A stretch of DNA of 64,000 nt from CAVTQZ01 sp963737015 (GTDB lineage Bacteria > Actinomycetota > Acidimicrobiia > Acidimicrobiales > UBA8190): NCBI GenBank assembly GCA_963737015.1, contig CAVTQZ010000001.1, forward strand, positions 1,860,001 through 1,924,000, read 5' to 3'. Below are positions 53,066 through 60,854 of this stretch, piece after piece. Positions within the stretch are counted from its first letter, which is position 1. Every line of letters starts with the position of its first letter. A program made the position numbers and the translations under genes. Below the pieces are notes generated by a model. The model saw only the letters and a list, made by a program, of their open reading frames with translations, was not told the DNA's origin and ran no database searches.

Positions 53066-53633
53066 CGGCCGCGCCCGTCGGGGTCGTTTCCGTCTCGGGC
53101 GTAAGCCGAGCCAGACCCACCAATGCGAGTTCGAGAGCCTTGGGCTCTTCCACCGGACGGACCGTCGGTCTCTGGCCGGTGTTGCGACCGTCGGCAGCCG
53201 CTGCCGCGACGACGCGGATCAACTGACGTGGGTCGACTGGCTTGCGCAGGCACTCGAAGACCATAGGCCCGAACTCACCGCGGACTTGTGCCTCGTCGAA
53301 GTGGTCGAACGCCGAGAAGATGACCACTCTCGAGCTCTGCTCGAGGCCATCCATGACAGCGGTCCCGTCCACGCGGCACAGATGCAGATCGAGCAGGAGG
53401 ACATCGACCTCCTCGCTCGCCAATGTCCATGTCGCGGCTGCCCCGTCGGCTGCCTCGAGCACGCCGAATCCTGCGCCGCGCAGGATTGCAGCCGTCGACT
53501 GGCGCACAGCTTCGTCGTCGTCCACCACGAGGACCGTGGGAATGCGCATCGACCTCGGGCCGCGCCCGGGGACCGAGTCTTGTTCGCCCCCGGCCGAACC
53601 GCCGAGGCGACGGGTCTGCCTGTTGGCTTCCAT
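53025..53633 (-). CDS. Orphan response regulator (receiver domain only)
   Basis: 202 residues. A receiver domain occupies about residues 32-145: acidic pocket VLVVDDDEAV (D38-D40), phospho-acceptor D82 in LLLDLHL, S107 in VIFSAFD and K131 in CLRKPVD. No DNA-binding or enzymatic output domain follows; the last 60 residues are basic and low complexity. There is no histidine kinase nearby. Such single-domain regulators pass phosphate or act by protein contact. The start is ATG 53633, with GGAGGG upstream. The coupled 95-residue protein downstream is its only likely partner. Confidence 0.88.
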   Translation of the reverse strand: MEANRQTRRLGGSAGGEQDSVPGRGPRSMRIPTVLVVDDDEAVRQSTAAILRGAGFGVLEAADGAAATWTLASEEVDVLLLDLHLCRVDGTAVMDGLEQSSRVVIFSAFDHFDEAQVRGEFGPMVFECLRKPVDPRQLIRVVAAAAADGRNTGQRPTVRPVEEPKALELALVGLARLTPETETTPTGAADDRDHEVPTGSGR

Positions 53634-53783
53634 GGCGCACCCTCCGCCGAGAGAGTTGGATCTCTTCGCCTTTCTCTTATCGGCAGCCGGAACTTGGGCC
53701 TGAGCAAGTCCGCGACGAATTGAGATGGCGGAGAGAACCAGCAGCGCCGTATCGGGTCCCCTCGGCGCCGGGCTGCGGCGGCG

Positions 53784-54419
53784 TCAGCGGGGCTCGGCTT
53801 CCCTCCACATCGGCCAGACGGGAGGACCTCCGAAAGGGAGCTGGATCTCCCCCGTCAGCTCGAACCCATGACGACGGTAGAAGGCGATGTTGGATTCCTT
53901 CGAGGACTCGAGATACGCCGGCATGAGCTCCTCGTCGCACTTCGCGAGGACGGGCTGCAACAACGCGGACCCGATCCCCTTGCCCTGAAGCGCTGTGCGG
54001 GTCCCCAGGACGCCCAGGTACCAGTGCGGTTCAGTCGGATGGAGGTTCTCCACGTGGCTCAGCGCACGAAGCGCGCGCAGCGCGTGACGGCCCAGCGCGT
54101 GCAACATAGCCGGGGTGTAACGCAAGATCGTCGTCGGAGGAATGATGGCGTTGCCCGGCGAGCCCCAGAGCGCCGCTCCGGCGATGTCCTTCGTGGTCCA
54201 TACGGTGCCCAGCCGGAGGTAGTGCGAGCGGAGCAGCACCAAGAAGAGCCGCTTCAGCCGGAGCCTGCGACTCTCTTCCTCCGGCAGGATCCAGGACATG
54301 ACCGGGTCGTCGTAGAAAGCGTCCGCCAAGGTCTCCGCAACGGCCCCTCGATCCGAACGAGTAGCCTTCACGATTCCGTTCTCCGAGGCGCGCTCGTATG
54401 GACCGCGGTCCGTCATCAT
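53784..54419 (-). CDS. GNAT-family acetyltransferase
   Basis: 211 residues from ATG 54419, overlapping the DksA-like gene by 4 bp. The N-acetyltransferase fold is seen in VAETLADAFYDDPVMSWILP, then the central HWYLGVLGTRTALQGKGIGS, with the acetyl-CoA pyrophosphate loop Q-G-K-G-I-G, and LESSKESNIAFYRRHGFELT at the end. It acylates an amine of unknown nature. The same layout is common in actinobacterial GNATs of unclear substrate. Longer readings to 54836 go through the neighbouring gene and are not supported. Confidence 0.9.
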   Translation of the reverse strand: MMTDRGPYERASENGIVKATRSDRGAVAETLADAFYDDPVMSWILPEEESRRLRLKRLFLVLLRSHYLRLGTVWTTKDIAGAALWGSPGNAIIPPTTILRYTPAMLHALGRHALRALRALSHVENLHPTEPHWYLGVLGTRTALQGKGIGSALLQPVLAKCDEELMPAYLESSKESNIAFYRRHGFELTGEIQLPFGGPPVWPMWREAEPR

Positions 54420-54757
54420 TCGGGTGACTCCCCTGCCTCTTCCACGGTCAGTTCGGCGGCAGGATCTGCCTCGAGACGCTCGTCGGGTATCGGATCGCCG
54501 CTTTGAATCGAACGTCCGTAGCTCCCCGCTCGAACTCTCTCCTCTGCCCGGTCGAGGGCTTCGAGGCGCTCCCGGAGAGAGGCCGCAACGGCGTCGTCGG
54601 CTTCCTTCGCCGTGAGGGGTTCCGCGGGATCCGCCATGTCGCCCGGCTCGTTGGCCGCATCGCGGTCCTCCCTGCTCGCGGCGACGGTGTCCCGCAGCCG
54701 GCCCTTCACCCGTTCGCGCTCGGCGTTGATCAGCTCTTTCGCACGTCGATCGTCCAC
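54416..54757 (-). CDS. DksA/TraR-like protein lacking the zinc-finger cysteines
   Basis: 113 residues from GTG 54757, with GGAGG upstream. The N-terminal coiled-coil hairpin (DRRAKELINAERERVKGRLR and AASLRERLEALDRAEERVRA) is followed by GSYGRSIQSGDPIPDERLEA, which has the position and shape of the DksA zinc ribbon (normally C-x2-C G-x-P-I-P-x-x-R-L) but no cysteine. Zinc-free actinobacterial relatives (RbpA-unrelated, TraR_like) are known. Whether it contacts RNA polymerase is open. Divergent from the ECF sigma gene and coupled to the GNAT gene. Confidence 0.75.
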   Translation of the reverse strand: MDDRRAKELINAERERVKGRLRDTVAASREDRDAANEPGDMADPAEPLTAKEADDAVAASLRERLEALDRAEERVRAGSYGRSIQSGDPIPDERLEADPAAELTVEEAGESPE

Positions 54758-54843
54758 TCGACCTCCAGCGTGACCGCAGGTTCGAGTGTAGGTTTTTTTC
54801 CCGGAGGCGTCGGAGGGAGGCGGTCTCGGACGACAATTCGGTT

Positions 54844-55362
54844 GTGCGAGCCGCAGCAGATGCCTCACATTCGCTGCTGTCGTTCTACGACATGGCCCTT
54901 CCGACTGTCTACGGATACTTGTGCGCTCGGTGCGGAGGAAGGGCATTGGCCGAGGAGCTCACCTCGGAGACCTTCCTGGCCGCTGTCGACGCCGTGAGGA
55001 GCGACAAGGCACCGCCGCTGAGCGTCCCCTGGATCGTAGGGGTCGCGCGCCACAAGCTGATCGACCACTGGCGCCGGCAAGCTCGCGAGGAACGCCGATT
55101 GCAGAGTCTCGGCGATTCCTTCTCCTCCGCTCGGGAGGATCCGTGGGATGTCGAGATCGACGCGATCAGCGCGCGTGAAATATTGAAGTCCCTCTTCCCC
55201 CATCACAGAGCAGCGCTGACCTTGCGCTACCTCGACGATCTGCCTGTAACGGAGGTCGCCGCTCTCATGCAACGCACCGTGCACGCCACCGAAGCCCTCC
55301 TCGTTCGCGCACGGGCAGCCTTCAGGCTGGCATACGAGGAGAGGGGCGACGAAGATGGCTGA
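54844..55362 (+). CDS. ECF-type RNA polymerase sigma factor
   Basis: 172 residues. Region 2 runs through PTVYGYLCARCGGRALAEEL and TSETFLAAVDAV with VPWIVGVARHKLIDHWRRQA; region 4 is FPHHRAALTLRYLDDLPVTE with VAALMQRTVHATEALLVRAR. The GTG start is 54844. No anti-sigma factor with a membrane segment is present; instead its stop overlaps an 8-bp stretch of the next gene, a triple VOC protein whose N-terminus resembles a cytoplasmic anti-sigma start. A run of T residues lies 47-53 bp upstream of the start. Its regulon is unknown. Confidence 0.93.
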   Translation: MRAAADASHSLLSFYDMALPTVYGYLCARCGGRALAEELTSETFLAAVDAVRSDKAPPLSVPWIVGVARHKLIDHWRRQAREERRLQSLGDSFSSAREDPWDVEIDAISAREILKSLFPHHRAALTLRYLDDLPVTEVAALMQRTVHATEALLVRARAAFRLAYEERGDEDG

Positions 55363-56629
55363 CCCCTTCGAGAACCTGCGCGCGGTCATCTCTACGGATG
55401 AGCCTGATCCCGTCTTCGCAGCCGCTCTCAGGGCCCGCCTGGAGCGTGCGTTGAGTCTCCCGAAAGGAGTGACGGTGTCCAACCTCGTTCTGGGGAACGA
55501 GCCGACGGGGTCCGAGCCAGTAGCAACCGTGACCCCTTATCTCGCCATCTCCGACGCGCCATCTGCCATCGCCTGGTACGAAGAAGCGCTGGGAGCCCGC
55601 GCGCGGGGCGCGCCGTATGTCATGCCTGACGGCACGATAGGGCACGCCGAGCTCGACATCGCAGGTGGTCTCGTCATGCTCTCCGAACAGCACCCCGAGA
55701 TGGGCGTCGTTGCCCCGCTACCGGGAGAGGGTGTTGCCGTGACGATCCACCTGAGCGTCCGTGACGTGGACGCGGTCATCGCCAATGCTGTTTCCTCGGG
55801 TGCAACCTTGGAGCGCGCACCGGCCGACTACGAGTACGGGCGAAACGGTGTGTTCCGCGATCCGTTCGGCCACCGTTGGTTGGTCTCCTCCGAACCCCCA
55901 CCGCCGGCCCGACCTCTTCGCCACGGCGACATCGGTTACGTGTCGCTGTGGGTGCCCGACGTAGAGAAAGCCGCGTCGTTCTTCTCGGACATCCTCGACT
56001 GGTCCTACGGTCCGGGCAGTGCCCCCGAGGGGCGTCAGGTGGAAGGTCAGACCATTCATCACGGGCTCTGGAAAGTCGACAGCCCTGCGACGCTCTTCAT
56101 GTGCTTCGCGGTGGACGACGTGGAGACGGCGGCGCGTCGGGTCAGAGATGCAGGAGGTACAGCGTCGGAGCCGCACGTCGAGCCCTACGGGAGCATCTCC
56201 GAGTGCACCGACGACCAAGGGGTGCGACTGGCGATCTTCGAGCCGCCGGGCGGAATCACCTCCGCCGGCCCTGGGACCACAGCCCACCCCACTTCGCCAC
56301 GCCACGGCGACCTCGCGTACGTGACGATGGAGGTGGTCGACTCACGAAGAGCACGCGCCTTCTACGGTTCCGTGCTCGGTTGGAGGTTCGCCCCCGGAAG
56401 AGTGGAAGACGGTTGGCAAGTTCCGGATGTATCGCCGATGGTAGGGATGTCCGGAGGGCACGACGTGGCCACGAACGTACCGATGTACCAGGTCGACGAC
56501 ATCGCCTCGGCCGTGGACAGAGTTCGCCGGCGCGGCGGAATCGCCACGGTTCCCGAGACACAGCCGTACGGCATCACCTCGAGCTGCGCCGACGACCAGG
56601 GGACACGCTTCTATCTCGGTCAGCTCTGA
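55355..56629 (+). CDS. Triple VOC-domain protein coupled to the ECF sigma factor
   Basis: 424 residues. A short leader, ADPFENLRAVISTDEPDPVF followed by AAALRARLERALS, is like the N-terminal sequence of ECF-associated proteins. Then three VOC modules follow: at about 60-190 (VTPYLAISDAPSAIAWYEEA, ending FRDPFGHRWLV), about 205-300 (IGYVSLWVPDVEKAASFFSD, ending TDDQGVRLAIFEPP) and about 320-420 (LAYVTMEVVDSRRARAFYGS, ending CADDQGTRFYLGQL). The last two are close relatives. Sigma/VOC pairing occurs in other actinobacteria; here it suggests a ligand-binding sensor for sigma. The 8-bp overlap with the sigma gene shows coupling. Confidence 0.87.
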   Translation: MADPFENLRAVISTDEPDPVFAAALRARLERALSLPKGVTVSNLVLGNEPTGSEPVATVTPYLAISDAPSAIAWYEEALGARARGAPYVMPDGTIGHAELDIAGGLVMLSEQHPEMGVVAPLPGEGVAVTIHLSVRDVDAVIANAVSSGATLERAPADYEYGRNGVFRDPFGHRWLVSSEPPPPARPLRHGDIGYVSLWVPDVEKAASFFSDILDWSYGPGSAPEGRQVEGQTIHHGLWKVDSPATLFMCFAVDDVETAARRVRDAGGTASEPHVEPYGSISECTDDQGVRLAIFEPPGGITSAGPGTTAHPTSPRHGDLAYVTMEVVDSRRARAFYGSVLGWRFAPGRVEDGWQVPDVSPMVGMSGGHDVATNVPMYQVDDIASAVDRVRRRGGIATVPETQPYGITSSCADDQGTRFYLGQL

Positions 56630-56644
56630 AACCATCGGTTCCGG

Positions 56645-56851
56645 TCAGTCGCCCCCCAGGTGCCAGCCTCCGCAGAACTCGCACTCATAGGGCAACGCGT
56701 CCGACCCGTGCTCCAGCCGGTGCCCGAGCGCGGCCCGGTTCGCTTCGTCGCTGCTTCGGTACCGGACCTTCGGCCCTCCGTCGGCGCGCCAGTGCGAGAG
56801 CCGGACTCGGCGGCCACTGACCCGCCTCGGCGGTGGCCGGCGAGGACTCAC
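56645..56851 (-). CDS. Small CxxC protein
   Basis: 68 residues from GTG 56851. The C-terminus contains YECEFCGGWHLGGD, a CxxC plus His knuckle typical of small actinobacterial proteins of about 60-80 residues, preceded by YRSSDEANRAALGHRLEHGS. It could bind zinc, but function is unknown. The start overlaps the stop of the phosphatase reading (GTGA, 56848-56851), which supports both this start and the restored phosphatase frame. Confidence 0.75.
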   Translation of the reverse strand: MSPRRPPPRRVSGRRVRLSHWRADGGPKVRYRSSDEANRAALGHRLEHGSDALPYECEFCGGWHLGGD

Positions 56852-57613
56852 GGCTCTTCCCGAGAAGACTGCGAACCGTCAACTGCGCTCACGAGAGCTT
56901 GCATCAGCTCGGGTGAAGCCGCTGCCGCGACGGCTCGCCTTGCGCCCGGCTCGCGCACTACGAGACCCTGACCCCCCACGTCTCGCACCTGTGCGCCGGC
57001 TTCCATACAGACGAGCGCGGCCCCGAGATAGTCCCAGGGTGCCAAGTGGGACCCGCCGCCGGTAACGAACCCGTCCATCGTCCCGTCTGCGACTGCACAG
57101 AGGTCTAGAGCCGCCGCTCCGAAAGCACGGAATTGCGCCCAGCCGAGATGGCGCCCCGGGAATCCCGAAAGCCGCGACGACGGCATGTCGAAGTTCTGTG
57201 CACGAGGAGCGTTTGATCCTTTGGCCGTCCTTGTAGGCGCCCTCACCCCGCAGCGCGTGGTATCGCTCTTTCGTCGCGAGATTCGCAACGACCGACACGA
57301 GCAGATCGAGACCTTCGACGATGCAGATGCTCGTCGCATACCAGGGCAAGCCTCGTGATGCATTTGTCGATCCGTCCACCGGGTCGAGAACCGCGACGAG
57401 ACGCTCTCCGGGTCGGTGCAGGCCGCTCTCCTCGGAGAGGACCCCGATCCCAGATTCGTCCAGCACCGCCAAGGCGGCTCTGTCGGCGACGATGTCCAAG
57501 GCGTATTGACCCGGGCGTCCCCCGAGCGCGGCGGGATCTTCGATCCCAGCGAGTGATGCTTCGACCGCGTCCACCACCGCGTGACAGATGCCCAACAGCT
57601 CGGCCGCCTCCAT
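56848..57613 (-). CDS. Inositol monophosphatase-like enzyme, interrupted by a frameshift
   Basis: The frame from ATG 57613 gives DIVADRAALAVL, GIGVLSEESGLHRPG (metal Glu) and VLDPVDGSTNASRGLPWYAT (the DPxDGT-type metal site). It changes near 57157, in a GGGGCGCC run; one base on, RHLGWAQFRAFGAAALDLCA and FVTGGGSHLAPWDYLGAALV continue to a normal C-terminus (WDxxxG, then MEAGAQVRD). The restored protein has about 254 residues, and its stop at 56848 overlaps the small CxxC gene by 4 bp. Members hydrolyse myo-inositol phosphates, histidinol phosphate or related phosphates with Mg2+ and water. As printed, the protein would lack the last metal and substrate residues. Confidence 0.85.
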
Positions 57614-57684
57614 CGACGACGACGTTATAGGTCTCGTCGCTCCAGGCCGTTCGTCGCAGCCGAACCGATAGGCTGTCGATTCGC

Positions 57685-58245
57685 ATGGCAGTCATAGACG
57701 TGGCTGGATACGTCGCCGATCTGAAGGATCATTCAGTCGATCACGGGTTCCACGTCCACGACGAGCGGCACTTCGTCGAGACGTACTCGCTTCGCCAGAC
57801 CTGGGAAGTCGATCTCCACCCCGAGGAAGGTTGCGGAGGACCGCTCGACCTCCACTTGGCCCTGGAGGTCGACCCCCGCACCTTGCTCTCGTTCGAGGAC
57901 GCTGTCATCGATCTTCCCGAGGACGCCGAGCCACCGGACGAGTACCACTTCCCGCTCACCTTCACGTGGGGCCTGCCCCCGCTGCCCAATGGGCCCGACC
58001 TGCTGCGCCTGGCGATCGACCTGGCCGGCGTCGGAGGGATCGACCTTCCGCTCGAGGTGTCGGCCATCGATTCCTTTGCCTCGGCAACCGACGCACCTGA
58101 GCGCCGTCTATCGATCGTCGCCCGCTATCCGGTCTCACTGGCGCGCGTTCTCGGGGGCGAGGAGCTTCTGTGTGAGGTCTTCGACCGATGTCTCGCCGTC
58201 AGCCGCCACCTTCTCGAAGCAGCTCCGGGGTGGCTCGGAGATTGA
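57685..58245 (+). CDS. Conserved uncharacterised protein
   Basis: 186 residues, acidic, with alternating strands (DLHLALEVDPRTLLSFED, DEYHFPLTFTWGLPPLP, RLSIVARYPVSLARVL). I do not recognise a family; the opening VIDVAGYVADLKDHSVDHGF, with HVHDERHFVE, contains several histidines, but not in a known metal motif. It is a soluble, probably cytoplasmic protein. The next gene overlaps its 3' end by 16 nt, so the pair may be co-expressed. It is divergent from the phosphatase. Confidence 0.6.
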   Translation: MAVIDVAGYVADLKDHSVDHGFHVHDERHFVETYSLRQTWEVDLHPEEGCGGPLDLHLALEVDPRTLLSFEDAVIDLPEDAEPPDEYHFPLTFTWGLPPLPNGPDLLRLAIDLAGVGGIDLPLEVSAIDSFASATDAPERRLSIVARYPVSLARVLGGEELLCEVFDRCLAVSRHLLEAAPGWLGD

Positions 58246-58598
58246 CGTTCGGCGCCCGAGCAGCGGCCCTGTTCTCGGCGGCCGCCCTTCTCGGCGCGGT
58301 CCCGGGGTGCGCCAACCACAACAGTGTCGCCCTGGCGCGAGAGGCGTGCCGGCACGTCGAGAGGTCGCTCGCGATCTACCGAAGCGCACAGTCGGCTCCG
58401 AGCCCGGCCGAATCGGCTCGCCAGTCCGCGAAAGCGCTTCAGGAGCTACGCATCGCACTACCGATCGCCGCCTCTGCCGCAGGTCAGGCCGAACAGTGGC
58501 AGGGACTGATGGCGACTCTCGCAGAGAGCACGCGCGTCCCCGAATCAGAGTTGGTGAGCGCGCTCCAGGCTCAATGCGCTACCGCGTCCGGATCCTGA
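58230..58598 (+). CDS. Putative lipoprotein, uncharacterised
   Basis: 122 residues from GTG 58230 (an in-frame ATG at 58188 would add 14 residues and a 58-nt overlap with the gene before). The N-terminus is ARRLTFGARAAALFSAAALL, followed by GAVPGCANHN, a signal peptide with a lipobox-like G-A-V-P-G-C end, so Cys about 28 may be lipidated. The mature part is a short helical domain (AREACRHVERSLAIYRSAQS; AESARQSAKALQELRIALPI). No family is recognised. It converges with the aldehyde dehydrogenase gene (1 nt apart). Confidence 0.6.
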   Translation: MARRLTFGARAAALFSAAALLGAVPGCANHNSVALAREACRHVERSLAIYRSAQSAPSPAESARQSAKALQELRIALPIAASAAGQAEQWQGLMATLAESTRVPESELVSALQAQCATASGS

Positions 58599-58599
58599 A

Positions 58600-60060
58600 T
58601 CAGATGCTCGGCGTGAACCCCGCGGGGAGATTTATCGACTTCTTCTCGAGGAACAGCTCGAGGCCGTCGGGACCGAACTCACGACCGATACCCGACTCTT
58701 TGAAGCCGCCGAACGGAGTTGAGAAGTCGACCGGGATGGGGCTGTTGAGCATGTAGGTCCCAGTGCGCACGGCGCGCGCGACGGCGAGTCCGCGCTCAGG
58801 GTCGTTGGTCCAGACCGATCCGCACAAGCCGTAGTTCGAGTCGTTTGCGATGGCGGCTGCCTCTTCGTCGTCGCCGTCGTAGGGGATGACGGCGAGCACA
58901 GGGCCGAAGATCTCCTCCTGAGCGATCCGCATCGAATTCTCGACATCGACGAACACGGTCGGTTCCACGAACCATCCTTTGTCGAGATCCGCCGGGCGCC
59001 CTCCACCGGTAGCGACCTTCGCTCCCTCCTCCTGACCGATCTTTATGTAGCCCTCGACGCGATCGCGCTGGCGCTGTGCCACGAGAGGTCCCACCGCGAC
59101 CTCCGGGTCAAGCGGGTCGCCGACCTTCATCTGGGAGACCTGCTCGACCAACGCGTCGACGACCTCCTGGTAACGGTCGCGTGGGGCGAGGATCCTGGTC
59201 TGGGCGATGCAGGCTTCGCCGTTGTTCATGATCGCGTTCGGGAGGAGCATGGGCAGTGCCTGTGAAAGGTCCACGTCGTCGAGCAGGACCGCGGCAGACT
59301 TCCCACCGAGCTCGAGGCTGAAGCGCTTCAGTTGCTCCCCGCAGATGGCGCCGATCTTCTTCCCCGCGGCGGTCGATCCGGTGAAAGAGACCTTGTCGAC
59401 GCCGGCGTGCCGCACCAGATGCTCTCCTACCTCCCGTCCCGCCGGCACCACGCTGAGAACCCCTTTCGGAAGGCCTGCCTCCTCGAAGAGCTCGGCGAGT
59501 CTGAAGGCATCGAGCGGTGTCTCGGGTGCCGGCTTGAACACCACTGTGCATCCGGCGACGAGAGCTGGTCCGAGCTTCGCAGCCGCAATGAACAGCGGGA
59601 CGTTCCAAGGACTTATCGCGGCGACGACACCGACGGGCTCCTTCGAGACCAGTACCTGGCCCATGAGCCCGTCGCGCAGCTCGTCGAAGGCGAAACTCGA
59701 TGCGAGACCGGTGTAGTAATCGAAGATCATCGTCGGAGCGAGCACCTGCGCCATGGTCCCCCACGAGATCGGCGATCCCATCTCCGTCGAGACGAGCTCC
59801 GCAACACTCTGCATGTCCGCCTTTAGGGCGTCGGAGACTTTCGTGAGGACGGTGGCCCTCTCCACCGGAGTCATCTTCGGCCACGGGCCATGATCGAACG
59901 CGTCACGTGCCACGGCCACTGCACGATCCATGTCCGCCTCGGTGGCGTCGGGGACGCTGCCGACGACCTCCTCAGTCGTGGGGTTGATCACTTCGATCTT
60001 CCCTGTTCCAGCTGGCGACACCCACTCGCCGCCGATGAAGAGCCGGTCGTAAGCCTTCAC
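58600..60060 (-). CDS. Aldehyde dehydrogenase (NAD-dependent)
   Basis: 486 residues with all ALDH hallmarks: N153 in ISPWNVP, E250 in LELGGKSA, the nucleophile C284 in NNGEACIAQTR, and the cofactor region FTGSTAAGKKIGA; the C-terminus has SGIGREFGPDGLELF. It oxidises an aldehyde to the acid in the cytoplasm. Start GTG 60060 with GGAGGGGAC upstream. A 12-bp palindrome 19 bp before the start (60079-60090) is like sites of lipid-metabolism TetR regulators. The FMN dehydrogenase at the right end could act in the same alcohol/aldehyde metabolism, but they are not adjacent. Confidence 0.95.
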   Translation of the reverse strand: MKAYDRLFIGGEWVSPAGTGKIEVINPTTEEVVGSVPDATEADMDRAVAVARDAFDHGPWPKMTPVERATVLTKVSDALKADMQSVAELVSTEMGSPISWGTMAQVLAPTMIFDYYTGLASSFAFDELRDGLMGQVLVSKEPVGVVAAISPWNVPLFIAAAKLGPALVAGCTVVFKPAPETPLDAFRLAELFEEAGLPKGVLSVVPAGREVGEHLVRHAGVDKVSFTGSTAAGKKIGAICGEQLKRFSLELGGKSAAVLLDDVDLSQALPMLLPNAIMNNGEACIAQTRILAPRDRYQEVVDALVEQVSQMKVGDPLDPEVAVGPLVAQRQRDRVEGYIKIGQEEGAKVATGGGRPADLDKGWFVEPTVFVDVENSMRIAQEEIFGPVLAVIPYDGDDEEAAAIANDSNYGLCGSVWTNDPERGLAVARAVRTGTYMLNSPIPVDFSTPFGGFKESGIGREFGPDGLELFLEKKSINLPAGFTPSI

Positions 60061-60078
60061 GTCCCCTCCTGAAAAAGT

Positions 60079-60090
60079 AGAACTCGTTCT
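60079..60090. promoter_or_regulatory. Palindrome AGAAC-TC-GTTCT upstream of the aldehyde dehydrogenase
   Basis: AGAACTCGTTCT has perfect 5-bp arms. Extended to T-x-x-AAC-x-x-GTT-x-x it matches the core of the KstR-type (TetR family) consensus known from mycobacterial cholesterol/lipid genes. It lies 19 bp before the start, a suitable position for repression. The regulator is not in the window. Confidence 0.5.
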
Positions 60091-60144
60091 CTTTTAACTC
60101 ATGCTACCCGCACCCCTGCGACGTCCGACACCCGGCCGGCCGCA

Positions 60145-60840
60145 TCAGGCCCTGGGGGTAGCGATGTCGAGCTTCGAGTCGACCGAAGAGAAGAAGAAGG
60201 CAACCGTGTAGTCGACCCCGGCTCGCTTGGCGCTCACACGCTCGGAACCGACGAACTCCCCGTTCACGGTCGCCGAGAAGGTCACCGAGGTGAGCCGGGA
60301 TGCCGCCTGCGCCCCGAAGAGGCTCTGCAGAAGGGAGCTCTCGTTTCCGGGGATCAGGAAGTAGTTGGAGCCGCGGTGTACGACAGATGTCGCGCCTGCG
60401 AAGGACTGGAGCGGCACGAGCAGCTCACGCACGAAGGCGGCGCCGGTCGTGATGCCCGTCCGTGGCACCGAGGGCAACTGGGTCCACTGGCGATGGTCGA
60501 AGCGCTCGAACCGGCTGTCTCCGACGACCAGCAACGTCACGTTTTGCCCGTTCGGCTCGGTGATCTCGTCGATGATCCGATCCGGTGCTTCGTAACGTAT
60601 CCGCACGACGTTCGACTCGGACTTCTTGCCCCCGAGCGCGGCGATAGGAGTGGACGAGCTGATCGTGTTCACGTCCGTGAGCACGAAGCTCGAAGCGGCG
60701 ATCGTGTTGTGCGCCGCAGATTGAAGCTGCTGCTTCGCCACCGGAGGGGCGGTCTCGAGCGACAGGACGATCGCCCCCGCTGACAAGAGGGTGAGCAATC
60801 CCACAGTGAAGTGAGAAGAGAGACCCGTCGGAGAGTGCAT
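60145..60840 (-). CDS. Secreted LppX/LprG-like lipoprotein-fold protein (putative)
   Basis: 231 residues from ATG 60840. An N-terminal hydrophobic segment (HFTVGLLTLLSAGAIVLSLE) acts as signal or anchor. The rest alternates strands of a half-barrel: SFVLTDVNTISSST, SNVVRIRYEAPDRIIDEITE, VTLLVVGDSRFERFDHRQWT and LTSVTFSATVNGEFVGSERV. This sequence of features resembles the LppX_LprAFG/LolA-like lipid-binding fold, but no lipobox cysteine is present. It could carry or sense a lipid outside the membrane; family assignment is tentative. The longer frame to 60948 is unlikely. Confidence 0.6.
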   Translation of the reverse strand: MHSPTGLSSHFTVGLLTLLSAGAIVLSLETAPPVAKQQLQSAAHNTIAASSFVLTDVNTISSSTPIAALGGKKSESNVVRIRYEAPDRIIDEITEPNGQNVTLLVVGDSRFERFDHRQWTQLPSVPRTGITTGAAFVRELLVPLQSFAGATSVVHRGSNYFLIPGNESSLLQSLFGAQAASRLTSVTFSATVNGEFVGSERVSAKRAGVDYTVAFFFSSVDSKLDIATPRA

Positions 60841-60854
60841 CGCAGGAGTATTGC

